From: an uncultured Luminiphilus sp.
GTDB taxonomy: Bacteria; Pseudomonadota; Gammaproteobacteria; Pseudomonadales; Halieaceae
NCBI GenBank assembly: GCA_938091485.1
Contig: CALKMV010000087.1
Location: 1 to 34,741 of the forward strand
DNA length: 34,741 nucleotides
Direction of reading: 5' to 3'
Positions 27,451-34,039 of this stretch are shown piece by piece. Every line of letters begins with the position of its first letter. Position 1 is the stretch's first letter. The translations under genes and the position numbers were made by a program. Under the pieces are notes generated by a model. That model saw only the letters and a program-made list of their open reading frames with translations. It made no database searches and was not told where the DNA came from.

Positions 27451-27789
27451 TTATAGCGCCCAGATCTCTGTCACCCTGCCCTCATCGTCTATCTGAAACA
27501 CCTCGACAATGTCGAGCACGACCCCATCCTTGTCAGTGATGTGCAGGTAGCACGTCACAGAGGCACCGAACTCAACAATATTGACTAACTCCTGTTGGGC
27601 ACCAATATCGGTCAGCCAGCCAAAGATGACATCCCGCACTTCCTCGTGCCCTGTTACATCGAAGCCCATAGCAGGTACATGCATCTTGTAATCAGGCGCC
27701 CGCGGCACCTTTGACCACTCCTCGTAGCCGCCACTCGCGTTCAGCTTGTAGTGTCGAATGGCCTCTGCAATGGGTGATAGGTTTTCCAT
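27451..27789 (-). CDS. NTF2/SnoaL-like protein
   Basis: This is a 112-residue cytoplasmic protein with the alpha+beta cone pattern of the NTF2/SnoaL superfamily. A first helix ends in HYKLNASGGYEEW, a hydrophobic MHVPAMGF segment follows, then the strand-rich end (TCYLHITDKDGVVLDIVEVFQIDDEGRVTEIWAL) typical of the fold. No catalytic residues can be assigned, and members range from steroid isomerases to binding proteins. ATG 27789 has AGGAG about nine bases upstream. It is the first of four such proteins in 5 kb. Confidence 0.72.
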   Translation of the reverse strand: MENLSPIAEAIRHYKLNASGGYEEWSKVPRAPDYKMHVPAMGFDVTGHEEVRDVIFGWLTDIGAQQELVNIVEFGASVTCYLHITDKDGVVLDIVEVFQIDDEGRVTEIWAL

Positions 27790-27848
27790 GACTGTCTCCT
27801 GAAGCGGCTTTAGAGCGATTTAAGTAATCCGCAGAGCATATCAGTCTC

Positions 27849-27864
27849 CGCTAGCATGCTAGCG
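27849..27864. promoter_or_regulatory. perfect 16-bp palindrome, candidate operator
   Basis: CGCTAGCATGCTAGCG is its own reverse complement. It lies in the 158-base gap between the divergent NTF2-like gene (start 27789) and the first small membrane ORF (start 27948). The position suits a dimeric repressor site, but no regulator gene is nearby and no protein can be named. Confidence 0.4.
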
Positions 27865-27947
27865 CTGCGCCGCCTCGAAAAAGGGCGCCAATCTAAGATC
27901 CGATGCGGCCCGTATCTTCGATAGAGAATAGAAAAAGAGCGAGTAAC

Positions 27948-28058
27948 ATGGAACATCTGATTTGGGCCGTCCCTGCAGCACTTTGGATACTGGTCAGTGT
28001 CGACGCCGCCACTAGGCAAAAGCCTCTGTTGCTGCTCGATCGCACGCACAAACTCTAA
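27948..28058 (+). CDS. small hydrophobic protein, 36 residues
   Basis: This short frame (ATG 27948 to TAA 28056-28058) follows a GAGCGAG-type ribosome site. Residues 4-18 form a hydrophobic segment with two tryptophans (LIWAVPAALWILVSV) and the tail is basic (TRQK, LDRTHK). That is the usual plan of a single-pass inner-membrane small protein with a positive cytoplasmic end. It is followed 22 bases later by another small membrane ORF on the same strand. I do not recognise a family. Coding status rests on start context, composition and neighbour only. Confidence 0.45.
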   Translation: MEHLIWAVPAALWILVSVDAATRQKPLLLLDRTHKL

Positions 28059-28080
28059 CGCGCGCTCAATAGAGGCGAAC

Positions 28081-28269
28081 ATGAATTGGCTGGTAATCGG
28101 CTTCTGGGGCTGCACGGCCATGTGGCTCATCAGCCTTGCCGGGGATTTGGGCCTCGCGCGCAACCCTAATGTAGCGGAGGGGCTACAGTGGCTGCCCCTC
28201 ATCTGCGCCATCATCGCTTTTATCGGCATGTGCTACTTCGGCCACGCCACCTCCATGTTCGGCTGGTAG
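28081..28269 (+). CDS. small two-helix membrane protein, 62 residues
   Basis: ATG 28081 is preceded by GAGGCGAAC, a plausible ribosome site. The protein has two membrane segments (about residues 3-20 and 38-57) joined by a loop, LGLARNPNVAEGLQWLP, and it ends GHATSMFGW. I do not recognise the family. The frame is open 84 bases further upstream, but that extension would overlap the preceding 36-residue ORF in another frame and is not hydrophobic. It converges on the secreted SnoaL-like gene with an 11-base gap. Confidence 0.6.
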   Translation: MNWLVIGFWGCTAMWLISLAGDLGLARNPNVAEGLQWLPLICAIIAFIGMCYFGHATSMFGW

Positions 28270-28280
28270 TCAGCCCGGCC

Positions 28281-28709
28281 TTACTCCCCGACCATCGATT
28301 GCCGCATGCTATCGGTGTCATCAAAAGCAGTAAAAGACGCAATCTTGCCGTCGCGCATGGTGAACATGTGCAGGCTCTGAGTATCCATGCCCTCTGCAGT
28401 CATGCGCGTGTGCACAAACACCACTTCACCGACGCTGTAGGTTTCGATCGTCTCAAACCCGAGCGCTGGCCAGTGAGTCGGAAACAACTCCATCACCTCA
28501 TCGATCACCGCTTGCGTGCCGACTCTCTGCCCTGACTGGGGCAGGTCGCCAAATATTGTCCACACAAAATCGTCAGTGTGCAGCGCGGCCCAGCCTTCGG
28601 CGTCGCCAGCACCAAAGGTCGCGTAGGCCTGCTCAATCACCTCAAGATCACTCTGTGCCCACACCTGCACACTGAAAATTAACAATCCACTGGCCAACCA
28701 TCGTTTCAT
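28281..28709 (-). CDS. secreted SnoaL/NTF2-like protein
   Basis: This is a 142-residue protein with a signal peptide (MKRWLASGLLIFSVQVWAQ, cleavage near residue 19) and an NTF2/SnoaL-like domain. Characteristic elements are the first helix IEQAYATFGAGDAEGWAAL, the HTDDFVWTIFGDLP strand, a G-T-xx-V-x-DEV segment and the C-terminal sheet (VVFVHTRMTAEGM, HMFTMRDGKIASFTAFDD). It resembles ketosteroid-isomerase-like proteins exported to the periplasm. No enzyme activity can be assigned. ATG 28709 has AGGAGC upstream. Confidence 0.8.
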   Translation of the reverse strand: MKRWLASGLLIFSVQVWAQSDLEVIEQAYATFGAGDAEGWAALHTDDFVWTIFGDLPQSGQRVGTQAVIDEVMELFPTHWPALGFETIETYSVGEVVFVHTRMTAEGMDTQSLHMFTMRDGKIASFTAFDDTDSMRQSMVGE

Positions 28710-28893
28710 TGTCTGCTCCTACACGTTCCTATTACGGCTTCACACTATACCTCGGAGAAGCTGGCGCTAAGATCGCACCATCGCAGACGTGACGAAGCCG
28801 TGTGTTGCAGCGAGCTGCGGCCCTTTTGTTTCATTCGGATAGCAGTAAACTGACGGGCCGGTAAGTCGACACACCCCAACGGAGCCATCCTCG

Positions 28894-30249
28894 ATGAATG
28901 CGCCCATACCCACACTGGACACGTGGCCCGAGCAATCGATTCGCGGGCAGAGTATTTCAGGCTCCCGCTATACATCTTGCGACTTCATGGAGCGGGAATG
29001 GGAAGGCATGTGGACGCGGGTATGGCTGCTGCTGGGGCGCGAGTCTGAACTGCCCGAGCCCGGCGACTGGCAAATGGAGCCCGTGGGGCGCGAAGAGATT
29101 CTGATGGTGCGCCAGCAAGATGGCAGCATCAAAGCCTTTTATAACGTGTGCCAACACCGGGGCAATCCGCTGGTAGATGAACCCAAGGGCAGCAACCCGC
29201 GACGTTTTGTTTGCCGCTACCACAGCTGGGCGTTTCTGCCCGACGGCGCGTTGCAGTTTGCGCCTGATAAAGAGGACTTTCCCGAGGGCAACCCCTGTGG
29301 CAAGTTGCGGCTCGCGGAACTCAAATGCGAGACCTTTGCCGGCTTCATCTGGGTCAACATGGACCCCGACTGCGGCCCTCTCAAGGACTACCTGGGCCCG
29401 ATCTGGGAGGAATGGCAGACCAGAGAAGTCGACACCTGGCAGCGCACCATGGCCAACACCATGTGGCTGCCCTGCAACTGGAAAGTGGTGCTAGATAACT
29501 TCAACGAGTCCTATCACGTGCCGACCGTGCACATGGGCGCGACCCCCTCCACCGACCGCACCGCCATTGCTGGAGGCATCAACACCTACTTTAAAGAAAC
29601 CCGGTTCGATCTGGCTGACGAGGGCCATGCACGTATGATCATGAAGGGCGGCTACGGTGCAGGCGTGACTGACGCTGACGGCAACATCGTCGAGCCGCTG
29701 GCGTCACTCCTGCGCTATTGGGATCTGAACCCCATCGACTTCAAAGGCAAGCCTGAAGATACACGCGAGGCGCTTCAGCGAGCGAAGCGAGCACTGGGGC
29801 CGAACAAGGGCTATGGCCATTACGCGGCCGTGCCTGACGAGCAACTGACCGATGCTTTCCACTACACCCTTTTCCCCAATTTCGCGGTGTCGTTATGGTC
29901 TGACGGCTTTCATTTTCTGCGTGCACGGCCCCATCCCACCGACCCCGAACAGTGCCTGTTTGATAATTGGTGGTATGCGAGCCCGGCCAGCGTAGCAGCC
30001 GAACTCGACGATGGCACCAGCGCCACCGACTCGCTGACGGGTGACGGGTCAGGTGACGTCTCCGTTAAATGGCTGACCTGCGGCGAGGACTCGATTGGCC
30101 CGGCGATCGAGGACGATGTAGCGGTGTTCATCACCCAGCAACGCGGCGTTCGCTCGCGAGGCTTCAAGGGCGCCTATCTCTCGGGTCAAGAGAAGCGCAT
30201 CAGCCGATACCACGAACGCATCGATGACTATATCGATGGGACACTTTAG
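28894..30249 (+). CDS. Rieske non-haem iron oxygenase, alpha subunit
   Basis: This is a 451-residue terminal oxygenase of the aromatic-ring-hydroxylating/choline-monooxygenase superfamily. The N-terminal Rieske domain binds a 2Fe-2S cluster through Cys86, His88, Cys107 and His110 (CQHRGN, CRYHSW). The catalytic domain has DNFNESYHVPTVH. His208 and His213 are iron ligands, Glu205 sits at the inter-subunit bridging position (often Asp), and Asp357 in FDNWWY is a candidate third ligand. ATG 28894 follows GGAG. No reductase or ferredoxin gene is in the window, so electrons must come from elsewhere. The next gene is an NTF2-fold protein, the same fold as dioxygenase beta subunits. The substrate is unknown. 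Confidence 0.93.
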   Translation: MNAPIPTLDTWPEQSIRGQSISGSRYTSCDFMEREWEGMWTRVWLLLGRESELPEPGDWQMEPVGREEILMVRQQDGSIKAFYNVCQHRGNPLVDEPKGSNPRRFVCRYHSWAFLPDGALQFAPDKEDFPEGNPCGKLRLAELKCETFAGFIWVNMDPDCGPLKDYLGPIWEEWQTREVDTWQRTMANTMWLPCNWKVVLDNFNESYHVPTVHMGATPSTDRTAIAGGINTYFKETRFDLADEGHARMIMKGGYGAGVTDADGNIVEPLASLLRYWDLNPIDFKGKPEDTREALQRAKRALGPNKGYGHYAAVPDEQLTDAFHYTLFPNFAVSLWSDGFHFLRARPHPTDPEQCLFDNWWYASPASVAAELDDGTSATDSLTGDGSGDVSVKWLTCGEDSIGPAIEDDVAVFITQQRGVRSRGFKGAYLSGQEKRISRYHERIDDYIDGTL

Positions 30250-30270
30250 ACCTTCAGTGGGAGCGCAGAC

Positions 30271-30681
30271 ATGAGTGACGCCGACGACCGCAGACAGCTT
30301 CAGGACGTCATGCTCTCCTATGCAGCTGCCGTGGATGACCGGGACATGGTGCGCTACCGCGCCTGCTTTACCGATGACGTGGAGATCGTGGGTTTTGGCG
30401 AGGCCGTCGTGAAAGGCGCTGATACGTGGACCACGTCGGTGCAGAGCCAGCTCGAGGCTTTTTCTGCGACACAGCACTTGATGAGCCCCCAACTGGCGAC
30501 GGTATCAGGTGATACCGCCTCTGCCCGGACCGATGTGCAGGCACTTCACGTTTTGAAAGACGGCGATGGCGCCATGTTCACGCTGTGGGCGACCTATTTG
30601 ACCGACTTAATACGCACCGGAGACGGCTGGAAAATTGCTCGACATGAGCTGGTCATCCGGGGCACTCAACAAACCTCCTGA
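30271..30681 (+). CDS. SnoaL/NTF2-like protein, possible small partner of the Rieske oxygenase
   Basis: This is a 136-residue SnoaL-type protein starting 21 bases after the oxygenase stop, with GGGAG upstream of ATG 30271. It has the typical order: helix RRQLQDVMLSYAAAVDDRDMVRY, then ACFTDDVEIVGFG, then a C-terminal sheet including MFTLWATYLTDLIRTGDGWKIARHEL. Beta subunits of ring-hydroxylating dioxygenases share this fold, so it could be a structural beta subunit, an isomerase/cyclase acting on the product, or an unrelated binding protein. It is very probably co-transcribed with the oxygenase. Confidence 0.85.
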   Translation: MSDADDRRQLQDVMLSYAAAVDDRDMVRYRACFTDDVEIVGFGEAVVKGADTWTTSVQSQLEAFSATQHLMSPQLATVSGDTASARTDVQALHVLKDGDGAMFTLWATYLTDLIRTGDGWKIARHELVIRGTQQTS

Positions 30682-30691
30682 ATCGCCTGAG

Positions 30692-31564
30692 ATGTCACTA
30701 AAACTCTCAATGGGCGCACGCCTGGCGCGGCCACCCTCCATTAGCAACATTGCCACGGCTATGCTGATCTGTTGGGTGAGCTGCGGGCAAGCGGCCGAAG
30801 AATGGCCATTAGTCATCACTGCAGATCGCTCCGCAGAGTGCGCTCAAGCGCTATCACTAGGCCGGCAGCAAACGCGCGCAGATGGTCTGGCGGCAACCTT
30901 CTCATTGCTCAACTGGAATGTGGAGAAAGCGCAGCATCCCGACTTGGTAGTGGAATTTGCGGCGTTTGCTGAGCGCTCAGATCTCATCTTTCTTCAGGAA
31001 GCCGTGCCACTCAAAAAAACAGCAACGGTAATTGAACAATCACTCTATGAAGCGTTCGTGCGCGGTTACGTGCAGAACGAAATCGACACCGGAGTGCTGA
31101 CCCTCGCGCGAATCCCACACCTTGTGCACTGCCAGTTGCTGGCATCGGAGCCCTGGTTGCGGACCCCCAAGGCCACCAGCGTTACCCTCTACCCCCTTGC
31201 GGGGAGCAATTCCTCGCTGCTCACCATCAATCTACACGCGGTGAACTTCAGTTTTGGGATCAAGGCCTATCGCGCACAACTGAATGCGGCGGCCGATCTG
31301 ATTCGTGCACACGAAGGGCCCGTGATCTTTGGCGGCGATTTGAATACTTGGAGTGATCGCAGGCAGGCGACCCTCAATGCCCTCACAGACGATCTCGGAT
31401 TGACGCCAGTTCCCTTCTCACCCGACCACCGCACCAGCCGCTTCGGGCGGCCATTGGATCATCTTTATGTGCGAGGCTTGAGCTTACAGTCATCCAAAAC
31501 GGTGCAGGTTGACACATCGGACCACAACCCTTTGATCGTCACATTGCAGGGACAAGACGCATGA
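30692..31564 (+). CDS. exported endonuclease/exonuclease/phosphatase-family protein
   Basis: This protein of about 290 residues belongs to the EEP superfamily (DNase I, sphingomyelinase and inositol-phosphatase relatives). A signal-like segment (IATAMLICWVSCGQA) precedes the domain. Motifs in order are LNWNVEKA, FLQEA (metal-binding Glu), NLHAVNF, GDLNTW (catalytic Asp and Asn) and SDHNPL (Asp-His pair), so the active site is complete. The substrate could be nucleic acid, a lipid headgroup or a phosphodiester; sequence does not say. The start is uncertain: ATG 30692 is chosen, 10 bases after the SnoaL gene, though ATG 30710 and an upstream frame to 30635 exist. Its TGA overlaps the next ATG. 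Confidence 0.85.
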   Translation: MSLKLSMGARLARPPSISNIATAMLICWVSCGQAAEEWPLVITADRSAECAQALSLGRQQTRADGLAATFSLLNWNVEKAQHPDLVVEFAAFAERSDLIFLQEAVPLKKTATVIEQSLYEAFVRGYVQNEIDTGVLTLARIPHLVHCQLLASEPWLRTPKATSVTLYPLAGSNSSLLTINLHAVNFSFGIKAYRAQLNAAADLIRAHEGPVIFGGDLNTWSDRRQATLNALTDDLGLTPVPFSPDHRTSRFGRPLDHLYVRGLSLQSSKTVQVDTSDHNPLIVTLQGQDA

Positions 31565-31911
31565 CCCGCCTACTGCTGTCACTTGTCTTGATGACGGGGT
31601 CGATCACGATGGCGCATGGAGGGACCGATGCTGAAACAGAGATCAGATCTTTGATTCAAGCGGTGGCGGAGAGTGGTTGCGACTTTGAGCGCAACGGCTC
31701 ACTGCACTCAGCCGAGACAGCGGCTGCGCATCTTGAACTCAAGTACGCCCGGGGCAAGCGCTACGCCGACTCCGCCGAGGCGTTTATCGATCGTCTAGCG
31801 AGCAAAAGCTCCTGGAGCGGCAAGCCCTATCAGATGATCTGTGACGGGCAGACGCAATCCACGGGCGACTGGTTAACAGCAGCACTTCAGGGCATACGTG
31901 TGAGCGAGTAA
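31561..31911 (+). CDS. DUF5329 (YfeK-like) exported protein
   Basis: This is a 116-residue exported protein with a signal peptide (about 1-20, TMAHG) and the DUF5329 pattern shared with E. coli YfeK. Conserved elements are the cysteine-containing FERNGSLHSAETAAAHLELKY region, EAFIDRLASKSSWSGKPY and a C-terminal helix. The function of the family is not known to me. ATG 31561 overlaps the stop of the EEP gene (ATGA), so translation is coupled and the two may work in the same envelope process. Confidence 0.85.
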   Translation: MTRLLLSLVLMTGSITMAHGGTDAETEIRSLIQAVAESGCDFERNGSLHSAETAAAHLELKYARGKRYADSAEAFIDRLASKSSWSGKPYQMICDGQTQSTGDWLTAALQGIRVSE

Positions 31912-31929
31912 ACAGCCCGTTCATCAGAC

Positions 31930-31953
31930 CAACTGCTCCAGCAAAGGCAGTTG
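31930..31953. other. hairpin in the gap after the DUF5329 gene
   Basis: CAACTGC and GCAGTTG pair perfectly around a ten-base loop, 18 bases after the DUF5329 stop and in the gap facing the convergent SnoaL-like gene. There is no T tract on either strand, so termination is uncertain. Confidence 0.3.
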
Positions 31954-32024
31954 AGCGAGGGCACCACACTTTTGGAAAATGTCGCCCGCGACCGATGACG
32001 AACACTGTGAAGGTCTGTGCAGCC

Positions 32025-32486
32025 TCAGACTTCCTGAAAGTAGGTGAGATTTGTCAGCGAGGATGGGGCATTTGGCACTAGGGCCTCTCGATCACCCCAC
32101 AGGGCGGTGTTCGCCAGAGCAGTGTCGAACCCTTCTATCAACGCCTGTATTTGGCCGTCCCGAATCTTGAAGATGTGCAGATAGGTCTGCTCATAGGCAT
32201 TGCCGGTCATCGCGACACCGCAATTCTGAGCCATAGCCACCGTGACTTCGCCAGTATCGACAACGATTTGGTGATCTGCACAAAAGGTGATCTCATCGGG
32301 ATTCACGCAGCCAAACACATGCGGCAACACTTCTTCAAAAAATCGCTGCTTGCCCTGATAAACACCGGAGAGCACATGATTCTGGGTGGGGCAGATTAGG
32401 CAAAAACCCTCTGCGATAAGCGCGTCCATAGCGGGAACATCACCGGTACGAACTGCGTCGTAGAACTGATCGACAATGTGGCTCAT
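32025..32486 (-). CDS. SnoaL/NTF2-like protein
   Basis: This is a 153-residue cytoplasmic SnoaL-type protein. It begins MSHIVDQFYDAVRTGDVPAMDALIAE, a typical first helix pair, continues with LICPTQNHVLSGVYQGKQRFFEEVLP, and ends in the sheet containing YLHIFKIRDGQIQALIEGFDTALAN, which recalls isomerase-like members. I chose ATG 32486 because AGGAGA lies just upstream; the frame continues to 32528 without a site. It is the last gene of the four-gene minus-strand set that starts at 33884. Activity is unassigned. Confidence 0.8.
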   Translation of the reverse strand: MSHIVDQFYDAVRTGDVPAMDALIAEGFCLICPTQNHVLSGVYQGKQRFFEEVLPHVFGCVNPDEITFCADHQIVVDTGEVTVAMAQNCGVAMTGNAYEQTYLHIFKIRDGQIQALIEGFDTALANTALWGDREALVPNAPSSLTNLTYFQEV

Positions 32487-32552
32487 GCATCTCTCCTGCC
32501 CTGCTTTGCTCACGGCCACCGAGCGCACAAGCCCGGGTACCTGGGTTTGCGG

Positions 32553-32924
32553 TCATGGCTGAGGGGGTGGCTTACTCTCAGCGCGCAGTGATTGGACACC
32601 GCGGTAAACAAAATGAATGAACGCTATCCACAAGGTCACATAGGCGAGGGTAAAGCCCCACTGCCACCCTAGATACCCCAAGATCACACCCGTGACAGGT
32701 ACCATGGCCAGCCAGTGGCCGGTTACCCAAGCGGAATGCCTCCAAGAGAAGTACACCGCACTGACCGCCGCGACAATCATCAAGATCGAGAAAAAATCCT
32801 GTGCCCAGGGCCGGGAGTACATCAGGCCCCCGAGCACCACGGCGGCTATCCCTGCGATGGCGTGGGCCAGCGCGCCGAGATCAATGCCGCTCTGCGGCGT
32901 GGGGTCTGTAGAGGGCTCGCTCAC
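32553..32924 (-). CDS. four-helix membrane protein of unknown function
   Basis: This is a 123-residue protein with four predicted membrane segments (about residues 16-36, 42-60, 67-86 and 87-108) and a basic, proline-rich tail (RAESKPPPQP). The start is GTG 32924 with a weak AAGGG-type site upstream. I do not recognise the family; the arrangement of tryptophans near helix ends suggests a genuine membrane protein. It lies between a secreted acidic protein and a SnoaL-like gene on the same strand with gaps of 54 and 66 bases. Confidence 0.7.
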   Translation of the reverse strand: MSEPSTDPTPQSGIDLGALAHAIAGIAAVVLGGLMYSRPWAQDFFSILMIVAAVSAVYFSWRHSAWVTGHWLAMVPVTGVILGYLGWQWGFTLAYVTLWIAFIHFVYRGVQSLRAESKPPPQP

Positions 32925-32978
32925 GCCAGCACCCTTTTCATGACCCGCCTGTTGTGGCTCACAGATTGGGCCAATTAA

Positions 32979-33374
32979 TCATCCACGGTCACGCATCTGC
33001 TGCACCATCCAAAGGTCGCGCCCGGTGCAATCTACAATGGCTTGATAGCGCGCAAACAATGCGCCCGTCTCATCGCCACCGAAGAACTCCATCATCGACT
33101 GGCCCATCGACTCGAGGTCTGGAAATGAGGTGACCACCAGCACATCACCCATAGTCAGGTCCGCAAAAAATGGCGTCCAGATCCATGCCTCAAAATTGGG
33201 GTTATCCATCCCGTCGCTGAGCTCGTTGAATTCGTCGTACCAATCCTCAAGATCAGCCACCGTCTTGCCTTCCTTGTAATCACAGACCCAGACCTCCACC
33301 GGGACCGGTTCGTCAGCAAACGCGGTGATGGGCAGCAGCATGACCATCGCTACGGTGAGAAAAAATCGTTTCAT
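32979..33374 (-). CDS. secreted acidic protein of unknown family
   Basis: This is a 131-residue protein with a clear signal peptide (MKRFFLTVAMVMLLPITAFA, cleavage near residue 20) and a very acidic mature part rich in Asp, Glu, Trp and Met. Two cysteines, in VWVCDYKEG and IVDCTGRD, could form a periplasmic disulfide. Alternating strands and helices such as VLVVTSFPDLESMGQSMMEFF hint at a ferredoxin-like alpha/beta barrel related to the neighbouring ABM protein, but no family motif is certain. ATG 33374 has AGGAG upstream. It follows the ABM-like gene by 42 bases. Confidence 0.78.
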   Translation of the reverse strand: MKRFFLTVAMVMLLPITAFADEPVPVEVWVCDYKEGKTVADLEDWYDEFNELSDGMDNPNFEAWIWTPFFADLTMGDVLVVTSFPDLESMGQSMMEFFGGDETGALFARYQAIVDCTGRDLWMVQQMRDRG

Positions 33375-33416
33375 ATCACAACTCCTGTTTCAAAATAGGT
33401 TCAACGGGATGCGCCC

Positions 33417-33884
33417 TCAAGGTGTGAGATCCCGGATATAACCGAGCACATTGGGGTAGTGCGTGGTCGGAGTGCCGGTGGCCCTCAAGGCCGCTACCGC
33501 CTCATCGGATACCGCACCGTATAGCTCAACGGTAAAGTCGTCCAAGAGCGGTGAGACCGCCCCAAGGTACGCACTCAAATCGGCGTTGTTCAGATGAAAG
33601 ATGAGCGCCTCGCTGTTTTCGTACACTTCGGTCCAGATAAAGCCCTGAGGATCTGCCGGATCCTGATCGAAGGTATGCAACAACATCCCCGGCTCACCGG
33701 CCTCCACCTTCTTGTCAACGGCTGCAGACATCGCCACTACTTGATCAGCCTGGCCGGGCAACGCGTGCAGACGGGCAATCAAAACAAAAGCCGATGGCCC
33801 CGCAGGCAGGGCATTTTGTGCCTGCGCGGCAGAAGACATCATGACTGCCAACAAGGTCAGGAAATAAAATAATCTACGTAACAT
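33417..33884 (-). CDS. secreted antibiotic-biosynthesis-monooxygenase (ABM)-like protein
   Basis: This is a 155-residue exported protein: a signal peptide (about 1-22, ending SSAAQAQ) followed by an ABM-type dimeric alpha/beta barrel. Pattern elements are FVLIARLHALPGQADQVVAM, GEPGMLLHTFDQDPADPQGFIWTEVYENSEAL and FHLNNADLSAYL. These domains include cofactor-independent quinone monooxygenases and binding proteins; which applies here is unknown. GAGGGGG precedes ATG 33884. It is the first gene of a minus-strand set running to 32025. Confidence 0.84.
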   Translation of the reverse strand: MLRRLFYFLTLLAVMMSSAAQAQNALPAGPSAFVLIARLHALPGQADQVVAMSAAVDKKVEAGEPGMLLHTFDQDPADPQGFIWTEVYENSEALIFHLNNADLSAYLGAVSPLLDDFTVELYGAVSDEAVAALRATGTPTTHYPNVLGYIRDLTP

Positions 33885-34039
33885 GGCGCCCCCTCAACCC
33901 ACAAGAAAGCTCAGCTTAGACGAATCCATCATCTTCTGCGAAACTTTACCGATACAGCTGGCCTTCCTTGATAGCCCGAAGGTCGCGGCCGAACCGACGA
34001 GCCCAAGAAGCCAGAGCAGAACACCGAGGGAGGAACTGA

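Noticed and set aside
27810-28229. Minus-strand frame of 139 codons opposite the two small membrane ORFs
   Set aside because: It has low-complexity, basic composition, no ribosome site and no domain. The plus-strand frames have membrane-helix patterns and better starts, though neither side is proven.
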